This document shows, one piece after another, positions 1 to 12,715 of a stretch of 64,000 nt of DNA. The position numbers were made by a program, and so were the translations under genes. Origin of the DNA: Nautilus pompilius (Eukaryota > Mollusca > Cephalopoda > Nautilida > Nautilidae). The stretch is taken from contig JACATO010002134.1 of assembly GCA_018389105.1 (NCBI GenBank), positions 1,699,001 to 1,763,000 of the forward strand, in the 5' to 3' direction. Every line of letters starts with the position of its first letter. Position 1 is the first letter of the stretch. The notes below the pieces were generated by a model. The model saw only the letters and a list, made by a program, of their open reading frames with translations. It was not told the DNA's origin and did no database searches.

Positions 1-1393
1 TTTCTCCACAGTGTGAGGCTGCATTTCATTGGAATGAAACAAATTTGTGTTGCAAACCAAGTATATTTATCAATGTCACTATCATGCTCAGGGTAATTAG
101 TTTTCTTTTGTTGATCTGTAGAAATGTTTATCCGATAACTCTTGGGTTGAGGGGGAGAGAGAGAGAGATGATCATGTTTTCAGCCCCATTCTATCTTCTC
201 CCTGTCATTCCTGTACGATCCTGATCTAGCATACACTGAGGATTATCTATCTGCCCATCAAGGCAGTTCAGTTAAAAAAAAAATTTCTATCATTTATCAT
301 CCTTGCCAAGATATACTGACTGTTTATTTTCTACTTAAAAATTAGTACATTTGCATCTCATCTCATCTCTGCCTACAATAGACCATACATTGCAAATATT
401 ATGTTTTCTCTCAATTTCTATTTAAATAAATTAATTGTATTTATGTTTTTTTTCTTCTTCTTTTGTCATATAAGTACTCAAGCTTTTCTTGTTCAATGAG
501 ATTCTTTACTTTTAAATATTCTACAAAACTTTGGGTGGAGAGAAGGGGAAACAAACACCAACATCAGACCACCTGATTCTCTACTTAATGTCTGCAAAAA
601 CATGCACTTGCAAACATTATCATTGTCTTATCTGTAATAATAGTGAATGTTTGTAAAAAAAAGTGTCCACTTCCAATCTTTTGCTAAAATTATTTATGGG
701 TCTGAATCACACAAGTTTCTATGTATTATTATTTGATGTATAACGTGTCAAAGATTCAAGTCACTCAGTTAATCTAATTTTTAAAAACTTTTAAAATGAG
801 AGGTTTCCAGTTAACAACTACTTACAATTAATAATTCTAATTTACTTGCTTTTTTGAACTATGATATTCTCATGTTCATAAACCATTCATCTCTTGAGAA
901 ACCACTTCCGATTACCTGAAAGGGCGCAACCTCTCAACATACGGGGCATTGTACCAAAAGTTGGCATGAAATATTTAAAAGATGCCATCATATGTTGAAG
1001 TGAGAAAATTCTACGTTATCTGTTTTTCTTTTTCTTTTTTCTTTTTTTGTTTAATTCCTCACTTTATTTGTATAATATTTCCTGTAAACTGTGTAAGCAT
1101 TGTTTAAGACCTGGTAAAGCTGTGTGTGACAGTTTCAATTACACTTGCTCTTTTTGGTAGAATTCTTAATGGCCATAAAATTAAAGCAGATTATAAGTGT
1201 ATTTGATTTGGTTAACTAATTAAATCATAAAATACTGAGCATATTTAATTTCTGTTTTCGGAGAATATACTTGGTCCAGTTTCTTTCCTGTGGCTAATTG
1301 CTAATGTTTTGTAAAAAAAAATTGCTACTGATATGGAATGAAACCTGTTTTCAAGATTTCTATTAACTTTTTTCTTTTTACTTCTGAATCACA
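1..1393. other. AT-rich spacer
   Basis: No coding signal on either strand. There is a short GA repeat near 152-168 and many T-runs. A TTAA-rich stretch near 780-840 has no detectable partner. Confidence 0.6.
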
Positions 1394-1690
1394 ACCAGGT
1401 GGTTTACTGATTAGACAACTGGACTTCCAAGGCTAAGAGCTTGTTTGATTTCCAGTTGGCTTAGTTTTTGTGTACTGCCCTGGATAGTTTCTTTTTTACT
1501 CTTTTTCACCAGCTGGTTGAGTGGGTTTAATCTGCACTCTCTGGTTTTCTCCAACATCTGAAGATGAACATTTTCAGTAGAGAATTTCCTGCTGAAGTCT
1601 GAAGTGCCTGGTCCCTCATGGTGCAAGATAGGCAAGCAGTCAGCCTGCTCTAGACCCTAGCCCTACACTCCCTCAGCAGGAATGTCTCCA
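1394..1690 (+). repeat. tRNA-type SINE, copy 1
   Basis: Begins with a tRNA-like head (GTTTACTGATTAGACAACTGG, cut short here, then CCAAGGCTAAGAGC), followed by CACCAGCTGGTTGAGTGGGT, then CTCTCTGGTTTTCTCCAACA and TTTTCAGTAGAGAATTTCCT. The end, CTCCCTCAGCAGGAATGTCT, matches the end of the copy near 58965. It is one of about ten dispersed copies in the window, which share this order of blocks. Confidence 0.75.
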
Positions 1691-2560
1691 TTATTGCACC
1701 TGAAAGACTTAGAATTTTCTTTCTATTTTTTATGTGCTTTTGTTAACATCTAGGTAATCACAGCTTGAAAGTTTAGTTGCTTTTTGGAATACTATTTTGC
1801 TATTGAAAGCTTTCCAAGACCAACTGATCACATGCAACTTCAAGAATGTGCTAATCAGTCTCTTCTTTACATTATTTCTAGCTTCAACTCTTCCATGTTT
1901 CTAAGCAGGTAGGATCTGACAAAGTTCATTAATATAAAAATGCTTGATTAAAAAAAATTTTTTTCTAAATATTTCTAAGCAAGGAAGAAAAAAAAGAAAA
2001 ATAAAACTTTTATTTCACAAAGAAGGGAATGTCAATCAAATGTCATTTACATTTACATCAAAATAATCAGATTGGCAGCTAAAATTTCAATTAAAAGTTT
2101 AATCTGACATTCTTTGTTGTTAACTTGGGGATAAAACAAAATGATTCTTAAACATTTTAAATTTTCTTTTTATTATTGTTTAAAGTTTTAAGCTTATAGT
2201 ATCATCACTATTTATTAACTTTCTTTGCACAGTATAACAGCAGATAGATGTCTATGTATATTTAAAATATCAAAATGATAGTTGATAAGGGGATTTTCAT
2301 GTCCAAGTAGTTTATCCTATAAGAAAAACAGAAAAATCTTTGTTTATAACCATATTTTTTGGAGAATAAGCCTTTGTGCAGTATAAGTTGAATTGGCTAA
2401 TTTTCCTGTTTTTCTTTTATTATTCATTCATATATGTCAAATTAATATAAGACAATGGCACATCAACTACAGTATTTAGCCAAACTTTGAACCAGTCAGA
2501 ATACTACATCAAATCCTTCATAATATTGTTGCATCACATTGCTTTCTACAGTATTTTCAG

Positions 2561-2580
2561 GCTCATTAATATTAATGAGC
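2561..2580. repeat. perfect 20-bp palindrome
   Basis: GCTCATTAATATTAATGAGC reads identically on both strands. It could extrude as a small cruciform or bind a dimeric protein, but it may be chance in AT-rich DNA. Confidence 0.6.
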
Positions 2581-4502
2581 TGTTTGTGCATTTCAGTGAG
2601 AGACTTTGTGGGACAACCTTCCAGATAAATGGGATATTGAATTATTTTTTTCAACATGTTTGTAATCATGGAGAGATATCTGAAACAAACTGCAAATGTT
2701 ATTATCAGTGATCATCAGGTGATCCCAGTGTTATCCACAGTGTGTTGAATCACTTACTTTAGAAAGCCTAATGCGTCAGTTTTATCTACCTTTGACACAC
2801 TTATTTGATTTTGATCTATTGTAGCGCACACAAATTCAGAAATTCAGCTCAGTTTCAAGTTCCTAGTCATTTGGGGTTTGCAACTTGGCCAACACCCCAG
2901 CTGTTCTCTGATTGGATAATATGGCACATCTCCAGGAAATCATAATGGCACATACTATACACCAGCAAAAGAAAAATGGAGTGAATTGCAAAGAAATGTA
3001 AAGAGAGCAATCATCAGCTGTGATTTTTTTTTTTTTTTTTTTGGCCTTTAGTCTCAACTGTACTTGGTACATTGCATTACTTCATATTTTTCAAACTTAT
3101 TTTCATTTGTAGTCCACCTAGCCTTGCAGCCAGGTTTTTGCCTCCTTGGATAACGTATTCTTCACTTTATGCCATTTTCTGACACATTTCTCGCTGCCAT
3201 GGCATTTTTTGTGTGACCATAATGCCCTTAACTTCCAATTTAAAAAGCTGCTCTGTACAAATTGTGTGACTTTACAGGAGGCATTTTGAGATGAGGTATA
3301 GGATTTATTAAGGGTATTTATACATATCATTAGGATGGGAAAGAACAGATACAATGTAATTGGTGAGTGAGCATTTGTTATTGATTGGATAATTTTGCAT
3401 GCTTCAGTGAGCACATTGACACTGAATTATTTCACCCATTTGGCGAATGTTCTGAGCAGTAGTTTCTGTAGTCTGTTTCAAATAAACATTTTTACAGTTT
3501 ATTTCAGAAAATAACAGTAATTTTTTTCACTGATTCTATCCATAAATAACTTGATTTGTAGTATAAGTCAGAACTCAGACTTCTGAAGGAAACAGTATTA
3601 ATTTATATGCCAAAAAAATACACTGTTTTTATTCCCCTGTGTTAACCACTATTTTTTTTATAAAAGAAAGTTTACTTGCCCCTATAACAATTCTTTGACA
3701 AAAATAATCTAAACAGTCTTTTAAATGAATTTAAAATTTAAATATCAATTAGTAGTAGAAGATTGTGGATGCTGCACACTTCCAAGTAGAAGAGGACAAA
3801 GGTTGTATAGAAATGATGTTTTATTGTATTGCATTGCATTGTGTAATATGAATATTTCTACTGGTTCCAATTAAATTACCATTACAAGCACATCATAGTC
3901 AACTCACTTCAAGCTTATCTGGATGTAATGTGGCATTTTACCTACGTCTTTATGAGAAACATTGAAAAAATTGTGACTTTGGGCTATTTGCTGAATTATG
4001 CTTCTTCTTATGAACAGTTTTCTAAAGTACAACAAGTCTTTCATTTTGACATTAGGGACTTCGGCCTTCCACCACACTAAGTAGTGGTGCACTCAACCTC
4101 TATAACCATGGAGCTGTACAACAACGATCGACTATTTTATGCTGAATGTTTTTGAAGTCGGCCACAAGACTGATGTTCTGTACTTGCAGTCCCTTTTTTT
4201 TCTTCTTCTGAATTTAAAAAGCTATTTGCCAATGAAAATGTTCTGATTCACATGCTTTGAAGTTGGCTATTATTAATTAGAAGAATAGAGTTAAAATGAA
4301 AATGCTAACCATGAGCAGCAAAACGGTCACCATTTCTTTAAGTGAATAACATACTTGCATCTCTACTAAACGAAGTCAAAGACAGTGTTAGGTGAGGACA
4401 CAACATAAATTCCACTACTCAGTTTTGCTGACGTTTGATTAAAGAACCTTTAGTGTCCCTTGTCCATAAAAGAAGCATGCCCAGACACATTCTTTAAATA
4501 GG

Positions 4503-4651
4503 TTTTTTTTTTTTTTTTTTTTTTACCTTTTCAAGTTAATGAAAGATCAGGATATTTTATCTCTCAGTCGGGAAATCAGGAAGATGCACTCTCGCTGAAG
4601 AAAGTCTTGACCCTCCCCCCCCAAACCAACTCTGTTTACAGACAGTCATAA

Positions 4652-4684
<33 letters not shown>
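4503..4684. repeat. T22 and A31 tracts bracketing a 129-bp segment
   Basis: Twenty-two T (4503-4524) and thirty-one A (4654-4684) face each other as an inverted pair around a less AT-rich segment with a C8 run (4613-4621 area). The two tracts could pair as a long A-T stem. The inner segment matches no gene or repeat I know. Confidence 0.7.
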
Positions 4685-4686
<2 letters not shown>

Positions 4687-7076
4687 TTCTGCTTTGTTTC
4701 ATTAAATTTTGTTGTAAACTCTGACAGAACACAGAATTTTTTGGCTCAGCTGGCTTCTCTTAATTTCTTAGGAAAGTAATTAATGTTTTGAGCAAGTGGC
4801 AGCAAGGTATCGGTGTGTTTGTGTTGGAGGAAAGAGGGTTTGCTAGTCAGAATGGTAGCAATTTCGATCTGTACCAGCCTCTGGCAAGACATTGTTGTGT
4901 GGTATGTGATTGTTCTGTGACACACTATAGCTACCTACAGCGAGTGTTCCAGTAATGTTATTTATCCATTCCTCTGGGCCCCTCTCTTATCACTGGATGA
5001 TGAATTCACATAGTAGATGTTCAGAAGAGCCTTCAGCTCTCTTCATCCCATTGCTTCTTATTTGCTATGTTTCTTTTGTCTGTGAATTGCCTTGACCAAA
5101 TATGTGTCACAACACTGCTCATGGCCAGGTGATTTTGAGTTAACTTCAGGCAGTACTGTCTACTGACCTGGTATTTCCTGCAAAGATTGGCTTCTGGTGA
5201 ATTATGATGACTTGTTTTGTTTTTGTTTTTTTTTGTAATATGCATTATCTTAAGGGAGGGAGGCTGAGAGAAAACAAGGCTCTTTAGAGAAGTTCTGCTC
5301 ATGCTGAGACACTTTTGTTATGGTCCTCATTAGCTTTTCATTCTTCCCTTTCTATTTCTTCCTCCTACCCTTAAATACTCACTCGCTTGAATTACTATTC
5401 ACTTATTTTGCAAACTAAAATATCATTTTTCTTTATTATTGTCATTTCTTTTATAAATATGATTTTTAAGAAATAGAATGATACTTCAATAATTAGGCAA
5501 ACTACATTACTCAAAGTCAACGGATTTTAATTTATCATCATCTGAATGCCAGCAAAATTATTCGAAGTAAACAAGAATATTAATTGAAATCCTTTAAATG
5601 TTATTAATTTAAACTGTTCATTAATTATATTTTTATTTCATTTTAATTAATTAATTAATTTATCTTGTATTTAAATCCCATTTACAATGACTTCTGCAAC
5701 CTGGGCCCATTTTACTCACCCAGTGGTATTGGCTCTTTTCCCACAACAATTTTACTGCATCACAATTTCTGGTACAAACAGTGATGGTTAAAAATTACTG
5801 TGTTGCCCAAAATAATTCTGAATTAATTTTCTTTTTGTTAATGTTCAAGTGGAATTAAATTTTGATTAATGCATTGTTGTATTTGTTTTGCTTCTGCCTC
5901 TATCATTCACACATTTCCTTAGTTCCTTTGTAAATCTCACTTTTTTTCGCCAACGTGAAAGAGTAGTATGGCTGACATTACCTCATATCTCACCTGCAAA
6001 CAGCTACACTGGCCAAATGAGGAACCTTTCTAACTATACCATGTACTTTGCATTTTGTACACCATAGTTAGAACATGCAATGAATTACAGGTATGCAAAA
6101 AGAAAAAAAAAATATAATATATCCTTTAGTCAAAACAATACTGTGCAGTATGTCTTTATTGTGGTTTACCTCTTTATTACTCTATGGTCACAACTTCTCC
6201 AAGGGATTACTAATGCATGAAAATAATACTTACTGTTTTACTGTTAAAAATGCATTTTTACATTGTACATATGATGAACACACAGCAGTTTTTAAATTTT
6301 TTTCATAAAGTATTAAATGATGCTATAATTTTGACAGCTAATGTATATATTGTTGATAAATTATACCAATAGCTTTTAAAGGCTTAAAGTTTGACTTGTA
6401 AGGTGATGAGTTTGGATTTTTTTTTGCTCAAAAAAAATTGTTAAAATCTGACAGTTAAATTCAGCACATTATTGAGATTCATCATGTACTGTAATCATGC
6501 TGGTTCACTGATTTTTGGATATATCTTTATTCTTAGAGAAAATGCATTAATGAATCAAAAAAATAAATAAAATCACTGATCACTGAAATATGGTAATATG
6601 TATTTTTTTTTTTTGTTTTCGTTGTTTTACTCATGACGCACCTTGTATAATACATTAACGGTTTGCTCACATTTTCGTCTCTCTAACAATGCACATATCA
6701 GACTAGGATGATTTTTTAATACTGTAACCTGCTGCTAACTGAAATGCCAAACAATTAGATGGCATCTCAAAGTACATTAACCTTATCTACTTATATCTAT
6801 GCATATACCGTAAATGTGTTTTAGCTATTCTATTTTTAGTTGAGATCCCTAGAATAATGCATGGAAAATGAGCAGGTGTTGCTATTAGGTTTAATGCTTC
6901 CTCAGAAGAAATTATGTTTTTAATCCAGCCTCACATCCTGAAATAACATCAATGCATATAGAATTAAGAACAACAATGTTTACTTTTTCTACAGCACATC
7001 TTTATTTTATACTTCAGAACAAAAAGTTTCGAAATTTTTTCAAAGAATTATTTAAACTTGGTACATTTCTGATTAT

Positions 7077-7119
7077 ATATATATAGGGTGGCTAGTTATA
7101 TATATATAAGGGTGGCTAG
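7077..7119. repeat. two-unit tandem repeat with TA tract
   Basis: GGGTGGCTAGTT plus a TATATATATA tract occurs twice in a row. The second unit is the start of SINE copy 2, so the repeat probably arose by local slippage in the TA tract. Confidence 0.75.
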
Positions 7120-7330
7120 TTTCCTTGTTAAACTACTGGAACTGAGATCGTATCCAAGCTAAAACTGAAACTGACTTGGCATACCTTCTGACATGGCTTC
7201 TTTTTACTTTTCTTTACTAGCTGGCCACATGGGTTTTCTCTGGGCCCTTTGGTTTCTTTCCAAGTTTGGAGACTTTTGTTAGATTAATTTGGTAAAAGTG
7301 TTGCTGATACTTATTGTCCAAATCACCATC
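7108..7330 (+). repeat. tRNA-type SINE, copy 2
   Basis: Shares the family blocks: a degraded head with AAACTACTGGAACTGAG, then GACTTGGCATACCTTC, CTAGCTGGCCACATGGGTTT, TCTCTGGGCCCTTTGGTTTC and a diverged 3' part. The first bases of the head are duplicated just upstream together with a TA repeat (7077-7119). Confidence 0.7.
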
Positions 7331-9456
7331 CTACAAGGGCTCAGCTACCCACCAAGTACTTACTATTCTTGGCCCAGGACAATGCTGAAGCCATTCTTTT
7401 GTTTATTTGTTTGTTTTTTTGTCTGTGATGGCTTATAATAAGCAGCGATATGATTTACTGGCAAACAGACAGACTGGTTTCTTAGATTTATTTTAAAAAA
7501 TACAGAACTCCATTTCTGATTGACACTGTACATTACTGTTTTTATTCAAGTATCAACCAGTGTATGTAAAAAAATAAATAAATAAATAACAAAAGACATG
7601 CCTTCTGGGTTGATGCTGAACACTGGCATATCTCTCCTGGCTTACCACTGACCTCAGGGATTTTCCCTGTTTCCAACATGTGGAATCCTAGCTAAAAGAT
7701 ATTTTTGATAAACATCCATTTTTGTTTGTTTTCGTTTTTTTTTTTTGCATGTGAAACCTCTCCATCTTGCATGTTTAAAAAGAAAGTGGAATTACCAAAA
7801 ATAAAGGGTTTTAATTGTCTTATGAGCAGAAGTTAATTTATGTTGGTTCTTTGGTGTCCACAATTTACCTTAAGTTAAATTTTGAATCCTTAGTATGTAT
7901 ATACAGCAGATTTTCTTGTAGCATCTCTATTTGTTTTTCTATTCAATTTCTCTGTGACATTGCTTTTGATTCTCATGATTAGTTCTGAATCTGGAAAATG
8001 CATTGACTACATTTCTGTTGGTCAACTTCATCAAATAAACAAAAAAATATTTGAATGTCTTTTGCATTTCAGCTTTGTGGCTTCATCACTGACCCTGACC
8101 GCAGGCATTGGACTTTATTCTTTTCTTGTTTAGAATTCTATTGTTTGTTGTTTATTTACCCTGATTTGGTGAGCTGCCAACATAGTTTACATGTACAATA
8201 TTTGTTACCATCCTTCCTGACTTGCTTGTTTACAGTATTCACTCAAGAATCTATAGACACAGCACCATCATTTTTATTCAGCAATGCTAGTGAAGTTTGG
8301 TGACCATGAATGATGCTTTTAAAAAGTAGGGGATTTTGATGATGCTAAACTGAAAACCTATTAGATACCCATGTACATTAACTTTGGACATATAGCAGAA
8401 CCAATCCATCAATAAAGCACGTATAAATAAAGTTTTATTCTTTATTATTAAAACGTCATTTAGCCAAACTATGAAACCGCTTTCTCACACTACTATATAC
8501 CATCTATTTACTATAGAAAAAAAAACTTGGTGACAATTCATCTGTCCTGTTTACGATGTATTTATAAACAGGTGCATTACAGTATGCAAGCATTCTGGTG
8601 AAGAAAGACAATGGTTGTAGCTGTGGTGCAGTTTTGAAATTCAGTTTTACATTTTTTCAGCTTTTATTCCACACTTTGACAAGTATCATTTAAAATTCTT
8701 TTAAGTTTATGTACAAAACCTTTTACACCCACTATTCATGAAATTTAATATGTTTGTAAGGTGATACAAATCACAATTCTTTCTCTCTCCCTTTTTAAAA
8801 TATTTCATATTCCAATTCACGAAAAGATGTGTGGGGCTCTCTCATGCGTTTCTTGCTGGACTTGCTGCTTTAGCAGTCTTTTCTCTAGATGGTTATGTAA
8901 CACCAAAGATGCAGCATGCTATGCATCCTTCAGTTATTATCATGTTTATGAACTAAATGTTTTCATTTTTCTCTCTTCTCTTCAGGAAATGATTTGGGTT
9001 TAGGAGATTTGTTCCTTTACCTGAAATTGTAAGATTTGATCATCTTGTTGAATGGTTTTTTTTCTGTCACCTTGTCAGACTGAAGATTTAACTTTAACCC
9101 TTTGCTGTAGAATTGCTTTGTGCTGGCAAATAGTCAATGTCTGTTTCATCCTCAGGATGGACACAGTAGCATTCAGTAAATTTTAGGTGTTGCTGAAACC
9201 AAAGCAGACATTGTGATGGATTTTTACCTGAACAACAGCACAGCAATGGTAGACTGTGTACTTCCCAAAATATAAAAGCTTTATCTACTATTTTTTTTTT
9301 AATTTAATCATTATTAATCTGACCTTTGTTTATTTAACCAGGTGACTATTTAATTATAGATGAACTTAATGTGCATTAATAGGAAAGAATATAAAAATGA
9401 CCAGCAAGTGCATTGCAAAATATAATTTTAACAGAACAGAAAAAAAAAAAATAATT
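7331..9456. other. AT-rich spacer
   Basis: No gene or repeat beyond T-runs and a short AAAT repeat near 7575. One open stretch after a TTTGCATTTCAG (8079-8303) becomes Phe/Leu-rich and looks like translated AT-rich DNA. Confidence 0.5.
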
Positions 9457-9693
9457 TAGTGAAACCTTGATTTAAAGGAACACCATTCAGCAGACTTCGG
9501 AAGCAACAGATGCTGTCTGGTTTTCTGACAAGATTCTGCATCGAGCTGTGCAAAAACATTTTTGCTTGGGGCGCCTTGTGCTGTTTATATACACATGCAC
9601 ATATGTAACTGTCTGGATATAACAGACTCCCAGCATTAATGGTCATCCCTTCCCCCTCTATTAGTCTGTTAAATTAGGGGTTTTTTTTTACTG
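9457..9693. mobile_element. pogo-like MITE, copy 1 (about 237 bp)
   Basis: Homologous along its whole length to the copy at 45216-45450. Shared internal blocks include a segment reading GGAAGCAAC, then GCTGTGCAAAAA, TTTTTGCTTGGGGCGCCTT, and TAACAGACTCCCAGCATTA. Its ends are degenerate forms of CAGTAAAACCTCGATTTAA, the inverted-repeat type of pogo/Tigger-like elements. TA follows the right end; the left TA has been lost. No coding capacity. The less canonical ends make this the older-looking copy. Confidence 0.82.
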
Positions 9694-10874
9694 TAGGTTC
9701 CTTGGTGAGTTCTGTATTTTGAAATTTCACTAAAACAACAACAAAAAGATTAATAATCCATATCTATCCCAAATCACTCTCTCATATTTTGTATAACTGC
9801 ACCTAATAAATCAGAAACCAGATTTCTTGTTTGTTTTTTTTTCCAAAATAACTCTGCTTTTATAATTTTGATAATAAAATTGACCGTGTGCCATAAGAAT
9901 ATAATTATATTTTGAAATATTCAAAGAATGTATATCTGCAAAACATCCACTTGCAGCTCTTCATTTCAGGGTTTGCCTATACTCTGTGAGTGTGTTTGTA
10001 TATATGCCAATATATATATGTATATAAAATGTTCAAAAGTGTACTTACTGTCTGACACAAATTGTGAGATCAAATCTGAAGGTTCAACTTAAGATAATTA
10101 AAAATTGCTAACAGATTGAAATAAAAGAAAGGGGGGGAAACTAAATTTGAATCTTTAAAACTTAACACATTTAAAGTCATTTCACATTTGTTTCACAAAT
10201 TTATGATGATGTGCAGTATGTTTGTTACCTTTTTGCCAAGCCTGAATGACCTAGTTCACATTGAGGATCTGACGACTGCCGAATTTAATGTACAGCAAAT
10301 CAATATTCTCGGTTTATCACAGCTCGTCAGCGAGGAAGGGGGTGTTAATTCTCCATCTTCTGTCAAAGCTTTTTCCTTTTGTTTCTGTTTTTTTTTTTTT
10401 TTTTTTTATCAAATCAGCATCCATTCAAATGTGGCAAAAAGAGAGAGAGGAGTCAATTATTGAAATTTTAAAAATTATCCTGTTTCTCGAATTTGGTGAA
10501 CATTTAAAAAAAAAAAAAAAACCCAGCATTAGTTAGTTATTTGTCCAGCAGTTGCTTTCTTTTTTTTTCCTTCTCCTGATTTGAGAAACCGAAGCAGAAC
10601 AGCCATCAAATTTTTGATTAAAAGGTAGGGAAGTAAAATCAATCAGATCCAGTTTCTCTCTACTTATATGCATTAAGTAGTAAAACCATTTCTTGTCCGC
10701 CCCTCCAAATTATTCATTTTATATACTCCATAATATTGTTGACAGTAGTGGTTTGGTTTTTAATTTAGACATCTTCAGTTTTCATGAAGAAAAATTAGAA
10801 ACAAACAAGAAAAAATAAAGGTAACATACATACATCCCTTTTTCGAAGAAACCAAATAAGCCATAACTATTTTG

Positions 10875-11160
10875 TGGGGCAGCATGATGGTCCAGCAGCA
10901 GACTACTAGACTGCTAGGTTCAGGGCCCAAGATTGAATCCAAGTTGGTACTGGCTCAATTTGATATGTCTCCATAGCATGGGCTTTTTTCTTGCTGCTCT
11001 TCACTAGCCAGCTGCATAGGTTTTCTCCAAGCATCTCTAGTTTTCTCCCGCTGCTAAAAGCTGAAGCATTTTAGTAAAGCTTTCCTAGCCAAAATATGGA
11101 AGTGTTGGGCTACTCATGACACAAAATTGGCAATGCTTCCCAGTGGACAACTGTGTCACC
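10875..11160 (+). repeat. tRNA-type SINE, copy 3 (nearly complete)
   Basis: The head starts GGGGCAGCATGATGGTCCAG and carries GACTACTAGACTGC and a B-box-like AGATTGAATCC. The body follows with CACTAGCCAGCTGCATAGGT, TTTCTCCAAGCATCTCTAGT, TTTCTCCCGCTGCTAAAAGC, TTTTAGTAAAGCTTTCCTAG and the tail block GGCAATGCTTCCCAGTGGAC. One of the most complete copies here, and useful as a family reference. Confidence 0.82.
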
Positions 11161-12605
11161 ATGCAATTGTTTTCTTCATAGAATTGGTGTACGACAACAA
11201 TAACCTAATTTTTTTACGCTTAATAGTTTTTAGTGTGTTTAGGAGGATGTAAATATTGAGAAATGCCATTTTGTAGTTATTTTCCTTTTTGTTCAAATGA
11301 AACCAAAATAGTGTTTGAGTGACTAAATGACTAAACCCAGCATGGTAAAAACTTAAATATGTGCAGAAAATAATGTCCATTGTCGTGATTGGTGAATAGT
11401 CATCAATACCAAATCATGAAAGCCTTTTGTAGTGCTGCAGTAACTAGTGATATTGGCCAGCTGAGATTTCTAAAAAAAAAAGAGAGAGAAAGAAAGAAAG
11501 AAATTGTAAATAGAAAATTCTGTTCAGTTTAATCAAGTATTCATTTATCATTTAAGACAATCATAATTTTGTTTCTTTTTATTTATTTACAGTTGATTTT
11601 TATCAACATTTCATTATACATGACTGCAATGGTGAAACCTTTAAAATAACAAATTCAGAAGGTTTAGAAAATATCATTTAAAATATTCTTGAACCACACT
11701 TATTACTTGGTACTAGGGTTGTTCAAATGAAACCTGACTGAGATGCTATTGTTATAATGGTATCTGACCATGTTTCATTTGAATTACCTAGTATATAGGA
11801 GGAGTATGTCGATGCCGCTGTCTTATAAATCATTTATCATTAAAAAAACAAAAGCATTATTGTGATGTTGTCCAGGCCAGAAATGGATTTCATCAAGTTG
11901 GTCATCAAGTACTTTTCTAAACAGATCAATGCATCCTGTTGACTTCTCTCATTTCATGTGTATTGTATTTATTATTAATACATGAAACCTGACAGACCTT
12001 GGAAGTTGTCATCGCAACATGTAAATGATTAAACAGACATACTGATGTCAATAGCTGCAGTTTTCTTTGCCATGTAATCACTGCATCTAGTATTTCGGAA
12101 CATGGCCATATTGTCTTGTATGTTTAGTCATGTCTAGTATGGCAGGATTATGGGAAACAGCCAACACTGGAAATTTCAGTCCATTATTAAATTCAGTTTA
12201 GATGAGTTAACAGAAGTCAGTTATAACTATTTATAAAACCAAATTAGGTTTTAAAAAAAAGATCAGTGGGTAAAAATTGCTGTTTTCCTTGAGATATCAG
12301 TCAACAAATAGCTAATAGTTTTGGATAATTCTTGTTTAATTTAAAACAAGCCTTCACTACCAAATAGCTTTATTAAAAAAAAACAACAACAACAGAAAAG
12401 TTTTATTTCCTAACCTCTAAATTAGCTTGCCCTGTCTTCTACATCATCATTATTATTATTATTATTATTATTGTAAATTTTTTGCTGGTTTTTCTATTTG
12501 TATTTGACATGTCTAAAATCCATTGGTTGTAAAAGAAAAATAAATAGACAGACTAAAACATCGTAGAGATCATTCATGGACAATTAACTTTTTTCAAACA
12601 TCTAC
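11161..12605. other. AT-rich spacer
   Basis: Short GAAA repeat at 11482-11503 and the ATT tract at 12441. No coding signal. Confidence 0.55.
12441..12473. repeat. ATC/ATT microsatellite
   Basis: Two to three ATC units pass into eight ATT units. Confidence 0.93.
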
Positions 12606-12715
12606 TTAACCCTCTGCATACCACCTGGGGTGCATTTGCATCCTGCTACCCTTCAAATCTGTATTACTCAGCAAAGGTTGAGCATTAGGGTTTGTGAACA
12701 CAGTACCACCACTTT
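12606..12715 (+). mobile_element. piggyBac-like TTAA-bounded element end, copy 1
   Basis: Starts TTAACCCTCTGCATACCACC, the TTAA plus CCCT form of piggyBac-type termini, and continues through TGCATTTGCAT to GTATTACTCAGCA. The same order of blocks occurs in the opposite orientation at 61400-61501, so this is a repeat family and not a chance TTAA. No second terminus was identified, so the inner boundary is approximate. The class assignment is inferred from the TTAA and end motif only. Confidence 0.5.

Larger units (their letters stand above)
1691..7076. other. AT-rich spacer, no supported gene
   Basis: Contains the 20-bp palindrome at 2561, poly-T at 3024-3042 and the T22/A31 pair at 4503-4684. 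A 98-codon minus-strand open frame (3118-3414) has a basic, protein-like C-terminal half (KCVRKWHKVKNTLSKEAKTW) but no recognisable family and no splice context I trust. Confidence 0.5.

Noticed and set aside
8079-8303. Exon-like segment after TTTGCATTTCAG, with a GTGAGC downstream
   Set aside because: Composition becomes Phe/Leu/Tyr-rich as expected from translated AT-rich DNA; no linked exon.
10188-10463. Open frame with an initially protein-like stretch (LNDLVHIEDLTTAEFNV)
   Set aside because: It runs into a poly-T tract read as Phe, has no splice context I can support and no recognised family.
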